From contig NZ_ML142878.1 of NCBI RefSeq assembly GCF_004138495.1, forward strand, positions 5,783 through 18,485: a stretch of DNA of 12,703 nucleotides, in the 5' to 3' direction. Shown here piece after piece: positions 1 through 5,301 of the stretch. The translations under genes were made by a program, and so were the position numbers. The notes under the pieces were generated by a model that saw only the letters and a program-made list of their open reading frames with translations, was not told where the DNA came from and did not search any database. Position 1 is the stretch's first letter; every line of letters begins with the position of its first letter. The DNA comes from Phytoactinopolyspora endophytica (GTDB taxonomy: Bacteria > Actinomycetota > Actinomycetes > Jiangellales > Jiangellaceae).

Positions 1-96
1 GATCACGGCGGAGGCCACCAGGCCGGAACCGACCATCCAATAGGTCGAGCGGAGCGTGCGCAGCCGCGTCCACTCGTATCTGAGCGCATCAAGCAT
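1..96 (-). CDS. ABC-2 type transporter permease, N-terminal fragment
   Basis: Only the first 32 codons are inside the window. Reading from the ATG at 96 gives MLDALRYEWTRLRTLRSTYW, then a hydrophobic run (MVGSGLVASAVI) that opens the first membrane helix. This short amphipathic N-terminus followed by a helix is typical of permease subunits of drug-export ABC-2 transporters. The ATG lies 8 nt inside the end of the ATPase gene and has a good ribosome-binding site, GAGGT at 104-108 with 7-nt spacing, which decides this start over another ATG at 89 that soon meets a stop. The permease would form the membrane channel paired with the adjacent ATPase. The identification rests mainly on context because the protein is cut by the window edge. 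Confidence 0.75.
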   Translation of the reverse strand, partial: MLDALRYEWTRLRTLRSTYWMVGSGLVASAVI

Positions 97-1033
97 TCTG
101 GGCACCTCTGGAGGCATGGGCGGTCTGGATCGGCTTTTCGGCAACGAACTGCTCTGCGGCGCCGGTCGCGGACATGAAGGCCTCTTCCAGCGAGGCCGAG
201 CGGCTGGAGAGCTCGGCGAGCTCGACGCCTTCGGTGAACGCCAGGTGCCCGACCGCGCCGATCTCCATTTCCGAGACGACCAGCTCGCCGTCGTCACCTT
301 TGGCGACGGTCGCGCCCTCGGCTTCGAGGGCGGAGATGAAGGTGCCGGCAGCGGGGCTGCGGACGATGACGGTCGACCGGGTGAACTCGCGGACGAACTG
401 GTCGACGTCGCCGTTGAAGATCATCGTGCCGCGGCCGATGACGACCAGCTCGTCGGCCATGAGCTGCATCTCCGACAGCAGGTGGCTGGAGACGAAGATG
501 GTGCGGCCCTCGGAGGCCAGGCGCTTGAGCAGGTCGCGCATCCAGTGGATGCCGTGCGGGTCGAGCCCGTTGGTCGGCTCATCGAGCAGCAGCGTGTCCG
601 GGTCGCCGAGCAGCGCTTGGGCCAGGCCGAGACGCTGGGCCATGCCCAGCGAGTAGCCCTTGGGCTTCTTGCGCTTGACGGGGCCGAGCCCGACTAGCTC
701 CATGACCTTGTCGACGCGGGCGTCGTCGATCCCGTTGGCCGAGGCGAGCATCTTCAAGTGGTTGCGGGCACTGCGGGTGGGGTGGAACGGCTTCGCTTCC
801 AGCAGCGTGCCGACGCGGTTCATCGGGCGGCGGATCGAGGCGAACTCCTCGCCGTCGAACCGGGTCTCGCCCTCGCCGTGGTCGAGTCCGAGCATCAGGC
901 GCATTGTGGTGGACTTGCCCGAGCCGTTGGGGCCTAAGAATCCGGTGACCACCCCGGGTCGGACCTCGAACGAGAGATCGTCCACCGCTACCGTCTTCTT
1001 GTATCTCTTATGCAGGCCCTTCGCACAAATCAT
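89..1033 (-). CDS. ABC transporter ATP-binding protein, drug/bacitracin-export type
   Basis: A 314-aa cytoplasmic ATPase that would energise the permease encoded next to it. Visible motifs in order are Walker A GPNGSGKST (residues 34-42), the signature region YSLGMAQR (127-134), Walker B TLLLDEPTNGLD (147-158) and the switch histidine in VSSHLL (H184). The C-terminal 100 residues form the accessory domain usual in BcrA/DrrA-like ATPases, and the length is normal for them. The start is set at the ATG at 1033 because the conserved family sequence begins there (MICAKGLHKRY); a longer reading back to 1321 would add a low-complexity arginine-rich tail without homology. This ATG overlaps the stop of the upstream 79-aa gene (ATGA, 1030-1033) and has only a weak binding site (GGAA), so translation is probably coupled. 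The transported substrate is unknown; lipid-targeting antibiotics or peptides are common for this group. Confidence 0.93.
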   Translation of the reverse strand: MICAKGLHKRYKKTVAVDDLSFEVRPGVVTGFLGPNGSGKSTTMRLMLGLDHGEGETRFDGEEFASIRRPMNRVGTLLEAKPFHPTRSARNHLKMLASANGIDDARVDKVMELVGLGPVKRKKPKGYSLGMAQRLGLAQALLGDPDTLLLDEPTNGLDPHGIHWMRDLLKRLASEGRTIFVSSHLLSEMQLMADELVVIGRGTMIFNGDVDQFVREFTRSTVIVRSPAAGTFISALEAEGATVAKGDDGELVVSEMEIGAVGHLAFTEGVELAELSSRSASLEEAFMSATGAAEQFVAEKPIQTAHASRGAQNA

Positions 1034-1269
1034 GGTGTTCCAATCGGGAGACTCGAACGTGATTCGGCTTCGAGCAAATTGCCGAACACGTTGCGGCCCA
1101 ATGCTGCGGGTCGGCCCAGCCGGGGGCCGATGGTAGGGCCAGCGATACCGACGGCGGCGGGCGAGGCCACGACACCTGCTGACGTGCCGCCGGTGGCACC
1201 GGTCGCGGCGGTCAGTAGAAGCCGTCGCATGCCTGCGGCGAGAGGGGATGCAGACGATTCTGTCGTCAT
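1030..1269 (-). CDS. 79-aa protein of unknown function, first gene of the MarR-linked ABC operon
   Basis: I do not recognise the family. The ORF starts at an ATG preceded by GAAAGG at 8-9 nt spacing and ends in an ATGA overlap with the ABC ATPase gene. That coupling, plus its position straight after the operator region, is the best evidence that it is translated. The protein has a short polar N-terminus (MTTESSASPLAAG), then MRRLLL leading into a long alanine/glycine/threonine/valine-rich stretch (about residues 14-50), then a more polar tail with RNVFGNLLEAESRSSLPIGTP. It could be a small membrane-associated or exported protein, a peptide substrate of the transporter, or merely a translated leader that delivers ribosomes to the ATPase. 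There are no cysteines, which argues against lanthipeptide or disulphide-type bacteriocins. High-GC DNA yields open frames easily, so expression is unproven. Confidence 0.5.
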   Translation of the reverse strand: MTTESSASPLAAGMRRLLLTAATGATGGTSAGVVASPAAVGIAGPTIGPRLGRPAALGRNVFGNLLEAESRSSLPIGTP

Positions 1270-1319
1270 CGCTATGCCTTTCAATCGATTGTGAGACCGG
1301 GGGGCGATCCGAAATCCTC

Positions 1320-1349
1320 ATTAGGTAACCTAAGCATAGGTTACCTAAT
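1320..1349. promoter_or_regulatory. Perfect 13-bp inverted repeat: likely MarR operator in divergent promoter
   Basis: The arms are ATTAGGTAACCTA (1320-1332) and its exact reverse complement (1337-1349), separated by AGCA. Each arm is itself nearly palindromic (TAGGT-A-ACCTA), so the site can hold two dimers. It lies 51 nt before the 79-aa gene of the ABC operon and 104 nt before the divergent MarR gene. This is the layout expected of a MarR repressor that controls itself and a neighbouring efflux operon. On the minus strand a TATGCT -10-like hexamer spans the centre, so a bound repressor would block transcription. Assignment to this MarR is inferred from position. Confidence 0.75.
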
Positions 1350-1452
1350 GGTCGTTACGGTCTCGGAATGCCAGTGATGTCAGTCACCGAGGCCGACCGG
1401 TTTACTATCGGCAGACCGTGCCGAATGCCTTCCAATGTGAAAGCAGAACCAC

Positions 1453-1929
1453 ATGTCCTCTTCACTGTCTGAATCCGAGCCGCTCATCCGGCTGCTGTGG
1501 CGCGCACACAACTGGTTCCGAGCAGCCCTGACTGCTGCGTTCGAAGCCCAGGAAGACGGGTTGACCATCAGCGCGGCACACGTCACCCTGCTGAGTCAGC
1601 TCCCGTCAGAGGGGGCGAGCATCGCCGAGTTGGCTCGGCGTCTGGGCGTCAGTGCCCCGACTGCGCACCAGTGGGTCCATGAACTTGTCGCCCTCGGTGT
1701 GGTGACAGTGGAAAGCGATCCGCGGTCAGCTCGGTCGAAGCTCGTGTGCCTCTCGGCGGCCGGTGCTCAGCGCCGAACCGAGACGATGCAGATACTTGCG
1801 GGGCTCGAAACCGCGCTCGCCGAACGCGTCGGTGTGGATGCCGTCAGAGCGCTTCGGGCCGCGCTGGAGGAACCGTGGGGATCTCCGGAATGGGCAGTGG
1901 CGGAACTCCCCGACCTTTCCACCCGGTGA
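1453..1929 (+). CDS. MarR family transcriptional regulator
   Basis: A 158-aa winged-helix DNA-binding protein, a normal length for MarR. Helices near residues 8-35 (LIRLLWRAHNWFRAAL) form part of the dimer domain. The helix-turn-helix is at about 54-80 (GASIAELARRLGVSAPTAHQ, then WVHELVALG). The wing region follows at 84-104, with the family-typical D-R-S-A-R-S-K-x-V-x-L-S-x-x-G pattern. It probably binds the inverted repeat at 1320-1349 as a dimer and represses both itself and the divergent ABC operon until a ligand, perhaps the transporter substrate, releases it. The ATG at 1453 has a weak purine-rich site (GAAAG, 1439-1443). A TACTAT hexamer at 1403-1408 is a possible -10 element. The ligand cannot be deduced from sequence. 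Confidence 0.9.
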   Translation: MSSSLSESEPLIRLLWRAHNWFRAALTAAFEAQEDGLTISAAHVTLLSQLPSEGASIAELARRLGVSAPTAHQWVHELVALGVVTVESDPRSARSKLVCLSAAGAQRRTETMQILAGLETALAERVGVDAVRALRAALEEPWGSPEWAVAELPDLSTR

Positions 1930-2373
1930 CTCTGTCGGTTCGCGGACGCAGCGGCCAGTCCTTCCTCGACCCGACCTGTTGATCCGCAGGGAGCACGATT
2001 ACGCCTCTTCTGGCCTCTACCTGCATGTTTACCGACACGACCGCCCCCTTCGGGTCATGCCAGAACCCAGGGTTCGACGTCGTTTCATGCCAGACTCCGT
2101 GCCAGGCGATTCGCACTGGATGTCGAGCGGGACGACTTCGCGGGCTGTGTCGCGGGTCGCCGGAGGTGCCGGGTGTTCGCCCTGGACGCGGCAGTGGGCA
2201 GAAGGCGAACGGGTCGCCGACGCCGATCTGGGGATCGAGCTGACTGCCCAGGTCGTCGAAAGGTACGGGGCCTCCCGACAGGAACGCGCCCCGCGGGCCT
2301 ACAACGAGGACGATCTGATTGCGTTGTCTCTCCGCTGACAGCCGACGGCTGCCGTGGATCTCAGGTGGCCATC
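1930..2373. other. Gene-poor stretch with possible gene or insertion-sequence remnant
   Basis: No frame here has a convincing start, binding site and recognisable family together. A plus-strand frame is open through to a TGA at 2336-2338. Its tail (ERVADADLGIELTAQVVERY followed by a segment ending AYNEDDLIALSLR) looks more protein-like than the rest and may be the 3' end of a gene whose 5' part is lost. On the minus strand the stretch near 2020-2116 is also open but compositionally ordinary. Repeats at 2055-2105 suggest an old mobile-element end. I could not name a parent gene for any of this. Confidence 0.35.
2055..2094. repeat. 10-bp direct repeat TCATGCCAGA, two copies 30 bp apart
   Basis: TCATGCCAGA occurs at 2055-2064 and again at 2085-2094, with a further partial copy (GTGCCAG) at 2099-2105. 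Short tandemly spaced repeats of this type are found near the ends of IS21-like elements and also as regulator binding sites. No transposase gene is nearby, so a remnant end is only one reading. Confidence 0.45.
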
Positions 2374-2396
2374 TCTAGATTAGTCTAAGCTAGATT
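2374..2396 (+). promoter_or_regulatory. Imperfect palindrome and -10 element before the acetyltransferase (leaderless type)
   Basis: The 21-nt sequence at 2374-2394 begins TCTAG and ends CTAGA and matches its own reverse complement at 18 of 21 positions. It overlaps TAGATT (2391-2396), a TANNNT -10 hexamer ending 7 nt before the GTG at 2404. Transcription would then begin at or next to the start codon, giving a leaderless mRNA. This fits the lack of a ribosome-binding site. A regulator bound to the palindrome would cover the -10 element. Confidence 0.55.
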
Positions 2397-2403
2397 GGAC
2401 ACC

Positions 2404-2913
2404 GTGAGCGATCCATCGACATTACGTCCGGTGACGGTTGAGGATCTGCCGCAGCTGCGGCGTCTAGCCACCGACCCCGACAGCCTTGGCCCGGACTGGG
2501 GCGGATACGGCGACCCCGGCCATTTCGACCGCCGACTTGGCGAAGACGGGCTCCTTTCCGACCACGACGGCATGCTCGCCATCGACGTTGGTGGTCGGTG
2601 TGTCGGCCAGGTGTCATGGCGAGCGGTCAGGCATGGCGGCTCGCATCACTGCTGGGGTATCGGGGTGTCTGTGTTCCCCGAACACCGGGGCTGCGGACAC
2701 GGTTGGCGCGCTCAGAGACTTCTGGTGGACTACCTCTTCGCCACAACCCCGGTTCACCGCATCGAGGCGAAGACCCGCGCCGACAACGCCGCTGAGCAAC
2801 AGGCCCTGGCCAAGCTTGGGTTCACCCTGGAAGGCACGCTGCGCGGAGCGCAGTTCAAGGACGGCGAATGGCGCGACACCATGCTGTTCAGCCTGCTGCG
2901 TACGGACCGGTGA
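2404..2913 (+). CDS. GNAT family N-acetyltransferase, RimJ/RimL-like
   Basis: A 169-aa acetyltransferase that would move an acetyl group from acetyl-CoA to an amine of a protein or small molecule. The acetyl-CoA pyrophosphate loop is visible as R95-G-C-G-H-G100 (R/Q-x-x-G-x-G). It is preceded by the beta-strand WGIGVSVFPEHRG and followed by the helix AQRLLVDYLF. The C-terminal half has the RimJ/RimL pattern HRIEAKTRADN, then ALAKLGFTLEGTLR, and ends with DGEWRDTMLFSLL. The GTG at 2404 is preferred because the conserved sequence starts within a few residues and a -10 element sits 7 nt upstream; an in-frame TTG at 2395 would add three residues. Its substrate is unknown. The DinB-like gene follows after 50 nt on the same strand, so the two may be co-transcribed. 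Confidence 0.88.
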   Translation: MSDPSTLRPVTVEDLPQLRRLATDPDSLGPDWGGYGDPGHFDRRLGEDGLLSDHDGMLAIDVGGRCVGQVSWRAVRHGGSHHCWGIGVSVFPEHRGCGHGWRAQRLLVDYLFATTPVHRIEAKTRADNAAEQQALAKLGFTLEGTLRGAQFKDGEWRDTMLFSLLRTDR

Positions 2914-2963
2914 ACCAGTCGCCCGACGTGGCGCAGGCGGGACCGGTGCGGGAGACTGCCTCG

Positions 2964-3719
2964 ATGACTGCTGAATATGCCCAGAGCGACCAGTTCCGTG
3001 GTGCACGCATTCACCTGTGCGACCTTGCCGGCCTCGAGATCCGCGACTGTGAGGTCAGCGGTCTGAAGATCGTCGACTGCTATGGGAGCGACGTCTATCT
3101 CGGTGGCGACTTCGAGCGTGTCGTCGTCAACGACGTCGACGTGACCGCCTACGTCGAGGCCGAGCTCGACCGGCAGCACCCCGCGCGGGCGCTGGCGCGG
3201 GACGCCGCGGCCCCCGACGGCTACCGCTCTGCTTGGGATTCCATCGAGACGCTGTGGGTGGCGACGCTCGAGCGCGCCCGGCTGTTGCCCGAGGCCAAAC
3301 TCTACGAGCAGGTCGACGGCGAGTGGTCGTTCGTCGAGACCCAACGGCACCTGTTGTTCGCCGCCGATGCCTGGCTCGGCAACGCCGTACTCGAGGAGGA
3401 GGAGCCGTACCACCCTTGGGGCTTCCCCGCCGGCGGGATGCCGCCCGACGAGGCGGCGAAACTCGGGCTCACGCTCGAAGCCACCCCGACGCTCGACGAG
3501 CTGCTCGCGCCGCGGCTCGCCCGGATGGCCACGATGCGACGTGTCGTCGACGGACTCACCCAGACCGAGCTCGATCGGGTCTGCCGTCGCAAACCGGCGG
3601 ACCCGTATCCCGACCAGGAGTACGTCGTGCGTCGCTGCCTCAGCGTAGTGCTGAAGGAAGAGGTCGAGCATCACCGATATGCGGTGCGCGACCTTGCCGT
3701 ACTCGAGGCCGGCACCTGA
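2964..3719 (+). CDS. DinB family protein with pentapeptide-like N-terminal region
   Basis: A 251-aa protein. Residues 8-50 resemble a short run of pentapeptide-type repeats (FRGARIHLCDLAGLEIRDCE and onward), a prefix often seen on actinobacterial DinB-fold proteins. The four-helix DinB_2/maleylpyruvate-isomerase-like domain occupies about 86-245. Candidate metal-binding histidines are H129 (FVETQRHL) and H236/H237 (EEVEHHRYAV), the usual places for this fold. Family members are often metal-dependent thiol transferases using mycothiol or bacillithiol, but many have no known reaction and no substrate can be assigned. The ATG at 2964 is chosen because GGAG (2951-2954) lies 9 nt upstream and conserved sequence starts there; a reading from 2868 would overlap the acetyltransferase in another frame. 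Confidence 0.85.
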   Translation: MTAEYAQSDQFRGARIHLCDLAGLEIRDCEVSGLKIVDCYGSDVYLGGDFERVVVNDVDVTAYVEAELDRQHPARALARDAAAPDGYRSAWDSIETLWVATLERARLLPEAKLYEQVDGEWSFVETQRHLLFAADAWLGNAVLEEEEPYHPWGFPAGGMPPDEAAKLGLTLEATPTLDELLAPRLARMATMRRVVDGLTQTELDRVCRRKPADPYPDQEYVVRRCLSVVLKEEVEHHRYAVRDLAVLEAGT

Positions 3720-3744
3720 CCGCTTCACCCGACGAAGGACCTGA

Positions 3745-4572
3745 TCAGCAGCCGTGGAATCGGTCGCTGCCGGCCCAACCGTTGTTTGCCCAGGCGTCGG
3801 GTTCGGCTGGGGTGAAACCGGGGTAATGGTCGGCGAGCTGTTCGAGGGTCCAGCTGGTGAAGCGGGCTGCGCCTTGGGGACAGGTGTGGATGCCGTCTTC
3901 GCTGCGGTCGATCGTTCCGTCGTGCTCTCGGGCGTATTCGTTGCCCCAGACTTCTGCGGCGTCGAGGTATTCGACGCCGTCGAGGTTGTTAGCGATCTGC
4001 TGGGCGGCTTCGTGTGCCGTCGCGAGTTCGTCCATGTGGGGCTCGTAGAACTCGTCGGGCTGGATGGGTGGCATCGAGGCGATGAGAAGGTCGGCGTCGA
4101 GTTCCCTGGTGGTCTCGGCAAGGCGTTCGTACGCGGCGCGCTGTTCCTCGGGCGTGCCCCAGTCGTAGGTCGTGACCTGGTAGATCACCACGCCACCCCC
4201 GGCACGTCCAAGTTCTTCCGGCAGGGCGTTCCACTGTTCCTCGGCGTTGGGGCCGACGATGTTCCCGCCTCCGGTGGAGGTGGCGTCGATGAACCTCACG
4301 CCGCTTTCGGCCAGGCCCTGTTGCAGGGCGACTGCTTGGCCGGCGGCGACGGAGTCGCCGAGGAAGAGCACGGGCGACAGGCCGGCTTCATCGGCCTGGG
4401 AGGATTCGGTCCAGCCTTCGCTACCGGTGTCGTCGGCTTCGTTGGTACCGCAGGCGGTCAGCGCCACTGCTGCGAGAGCAACTGACGCGATGCCCGTCGG
4501 GCGCCCTAGCCGGTAGCGGAGGTTGCCGTGGGCAGCGGCCGGAGTAGTGTCGTGGGTTTTGTTGGTTCGCAT
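3745..4572 (-). CDS. SGNH-hydrolase family lipoprotein (putative esterase/acyltransferase)
   Basis: A 275-aa exported protein. A long N-region (about 27 residues) is followed by the hydrophobic core GIASVALAAVALTAC with the lipobox LTAC and acylation cysteine C41, so it should be anchored to the outer face of the cell membrane. The SGNH fold is shown by block I LFLGDSVAAG with catalytic S74, a glycine block TGGGN at 100-104, and block V DGIHTC with D226 and H229, the remaining catalytic pair. These enzymes hydrolyse or transfer acyl groups on cell-envelope sugars or lipids; the substrate is not evident. The C-terminus ends in a lone cysteine after a tryptophan-rich tail. The gene is convergent with the DinB gene (25 nt apart) and divergent from the phosphopantetheinyl transferase. 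The only ATG available is at 4572, without a clear ribosome-binding site. Confidence 0.85.
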   Translation of the reverse strand: MRTNKTHDTTPAAAHGNLRYRLGRPTGIASVALAAVALTACGTNEADDTGSEGWTESSQADEAGLSPVLFLGDSVAAGQAVALQQGLAESGVRFIDATSTGGGNIVGPNAEEQWNALPEELGRAGGGVVIYQVTTYDWGTPEEQRAAYERLAETTRELDADLLIASMPPIQPDEFYEPHMDELATAHEAAQQIANNLDGVEYLDAAEVWGNEYAREHDGTIDRSEDGIHTCPQGAARFTSWTLEQLADHYPGFTPAEPDAWANNGWAGSDRFHGC

Positions 4573-4654
4573 GCTTCGAATCTCGCAAGCTACTGTCGCG
4601 GCTACGGTGCAGGCGTGTCGCAGTTGTGTCGCAGACGCGGTCGATGCCGCAGGC

Positions 4655-4660
4655 TAGAAT
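4655..4660 (+). promoter_or_regulatory. -10 element TAGAAT upstream of the phosphopantetheinyl transferase
   Basis: TAGAAT fits the actinobacterial TANNNT -10 motif and ends exactly 6 nt before the ATG at 4667, so transcription would start about at that ATG. No good -35 hexamer is visible at 16-19 nt upstream. It is the best promoter candidate for the transferase in the 164-nt divergent region shared with the lipoprotein gene. Confidence 0.5.
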
Positions 4661-4666
4661 CCAGGG

Positions 4667-4720
4667 ATGACGTCGCCGCGTCTGACCGACTTGGAGCCGG
4701 CGAGCGCCCGTCAGGAGTGA
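4667..4720 (+). CDS. Possible leaderless 17-codon upstream ORF
   Basis: An ATG placed 6 nt after the TAGAAT hexamer opens a frame encoding MTSPRLTDLEPASARQE and ends with TGA at 4718-4720. That is 16 nt before the ATG of the phosphopantetheinyl transferase and in a different frame. If the transcript begins at 4667 this short peptide would be translated first. It could then affect translation of the transferase, which has its own binding site (GGAGAA, 4722-4727) just after the stop. It may also be a chance frame; evidence is position only. Confidence 0.3.
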   Translation: MTSPRLTDLEPASARQE

Positions 4721-4736
4721 CGGAGAACTGCGCATC

Positions 4737-5231
4737 ATGAGTACGCGGATCGCTATGCACCCGGCCGATGAGAACGCCGACGCGGTCCTGCGGTTCCGGG
4801 TGGCCGATCTGCTCTGCGTCGCCGAGGGCGTCGTGCGGGTGGGCCGACTCTGTGGCCGCTGCGGCTCGGCAGCGCACGGGAGGCCCTGGGCGAGGATGAC
4901 CGGCGCCCCTGCCCAGGTCGGGGTGAGCCTCTCCCGGTCCGGGTCGCACCTGCTCACAGCGGTGACTACCACGCATGACATCGGTGTCGACATCGAGTCC
5001 GTCGCCGCCGTCGACGCCGGCTGGGAACCACGGCTGGTGCTGCATCCGGCTGAGGCCGAGTTAGTGCGGACGGCGGGGGAACGGGCGGCGATGTGGTGCC
5101 GCAAGGAGGCGATCTTGAAGGCGCTCGGTGACGGGCTTGACACTCCGATGGCCTCGATCCGGGTCGCGGACTTCGAGGTCATCGATGTGCCGGCACCGGA
5201 GGGCTACCGGGCCGCGTACGCGATCATGTAG
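4737..5231 (+). CDS. 4'-phosphopantetheinyl transferase, Sfp type
   Basis: This enzyme moves the phosphopantetheine arm of coenzyme A onto the conserved serine of a carrier domain, turning it from apo to holo form. Visible motifs are the N-terminal CGRCGSAAHGRP (39-50), the magnesium/CoA motif GVDIE (83-87, with D85 and E87) and WCRKEAILKALGDG (120-133, with E124 and K128). At 164 aa it is shorter than Sfp (about 224 aa), but all core motifs are present and the C-terminal strand (GYRAAYAIM) looks complete, so I read it as a compact active enzyme. The start has a binding site GGAGAA 9 nt upstream. It converges with the peptidase-synthetase operon, whose carrier domain (S552 of the synthetase) is the obvious local substrate. 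That partnership is inferred from proximity. Confidence 0.9.
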   Translation: MSTRIAMHPADENADAVLRFRVADLLCVAEGVVRVGRLCGRCGSAAHGRPWARMTGAPAQVGVSLSRSGSHLLTAVTTTHDIGVDIESVAAVDAGWEPRLVLHPAEAELVRTAGERAAMWCRKEAILKALGDGLDTPMASIRVADFEVIDVPAPEGYRAAYAIM

Positions 5232-5271
5232 GCAGGCTGGCCAGGAGTGCAGACCGGGATCTCCTCTATCA

Positions 5272-5290
5272 CGCCGCCGAACCAGCGGCG
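5272..5290. terminator. GC-rich hairpin between convergent genes, possible bidirectional terminator
   Basis: CGCCGC (5272-5277) and GCGGCG (5285-5290) form a perfect 6-bp stem with a 7-nt loop, in the 70-nt gap between the convergent transferase and M1 peptidase genes. There is no U-tract on either strand, so this would be a GC-only terminator of the sort proposed in actinomycetes. Evidence is limited to position and symmetry. Confidence 0.35.
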
Positions 5291-5301
5291 CTCGGTCAGG
5301 C

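Noticed and set aside
1034..1321. N-terminal 96-residue extension of the ABC ATPase
   Set aside because: The added sequence is arginine-rich without homology and overlaps the operator-proximal region and the 79-aa ORF; the conserved ATPase sequence begins at the ATG at 1033.
1320..1349. DtxR/IdeR iron box
   Set aside because: TTAGGT and CCTAA elements recall the 19-bp iron box, but the half-site spacing and centre do not fit, and no siderophore or iron-uptake gene is present.
1763..2338. 191-codon plus-strand frame as an intact gene
   Set aside because: Its first third overlaps the MarR gene in another frame and it has no recognisable domain; only the C-terminal tail looks protein-like, so I treat it at most as a remnant.
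2754..4121. Minus-strand open frame of 455 codons
   Set aside because: It lies across the DinB gene, the acetyltransferase end and the lipoprotein in non-coding frames; its Pro/Ser/Thr-rich start and lack of any domain show it is a shadow.
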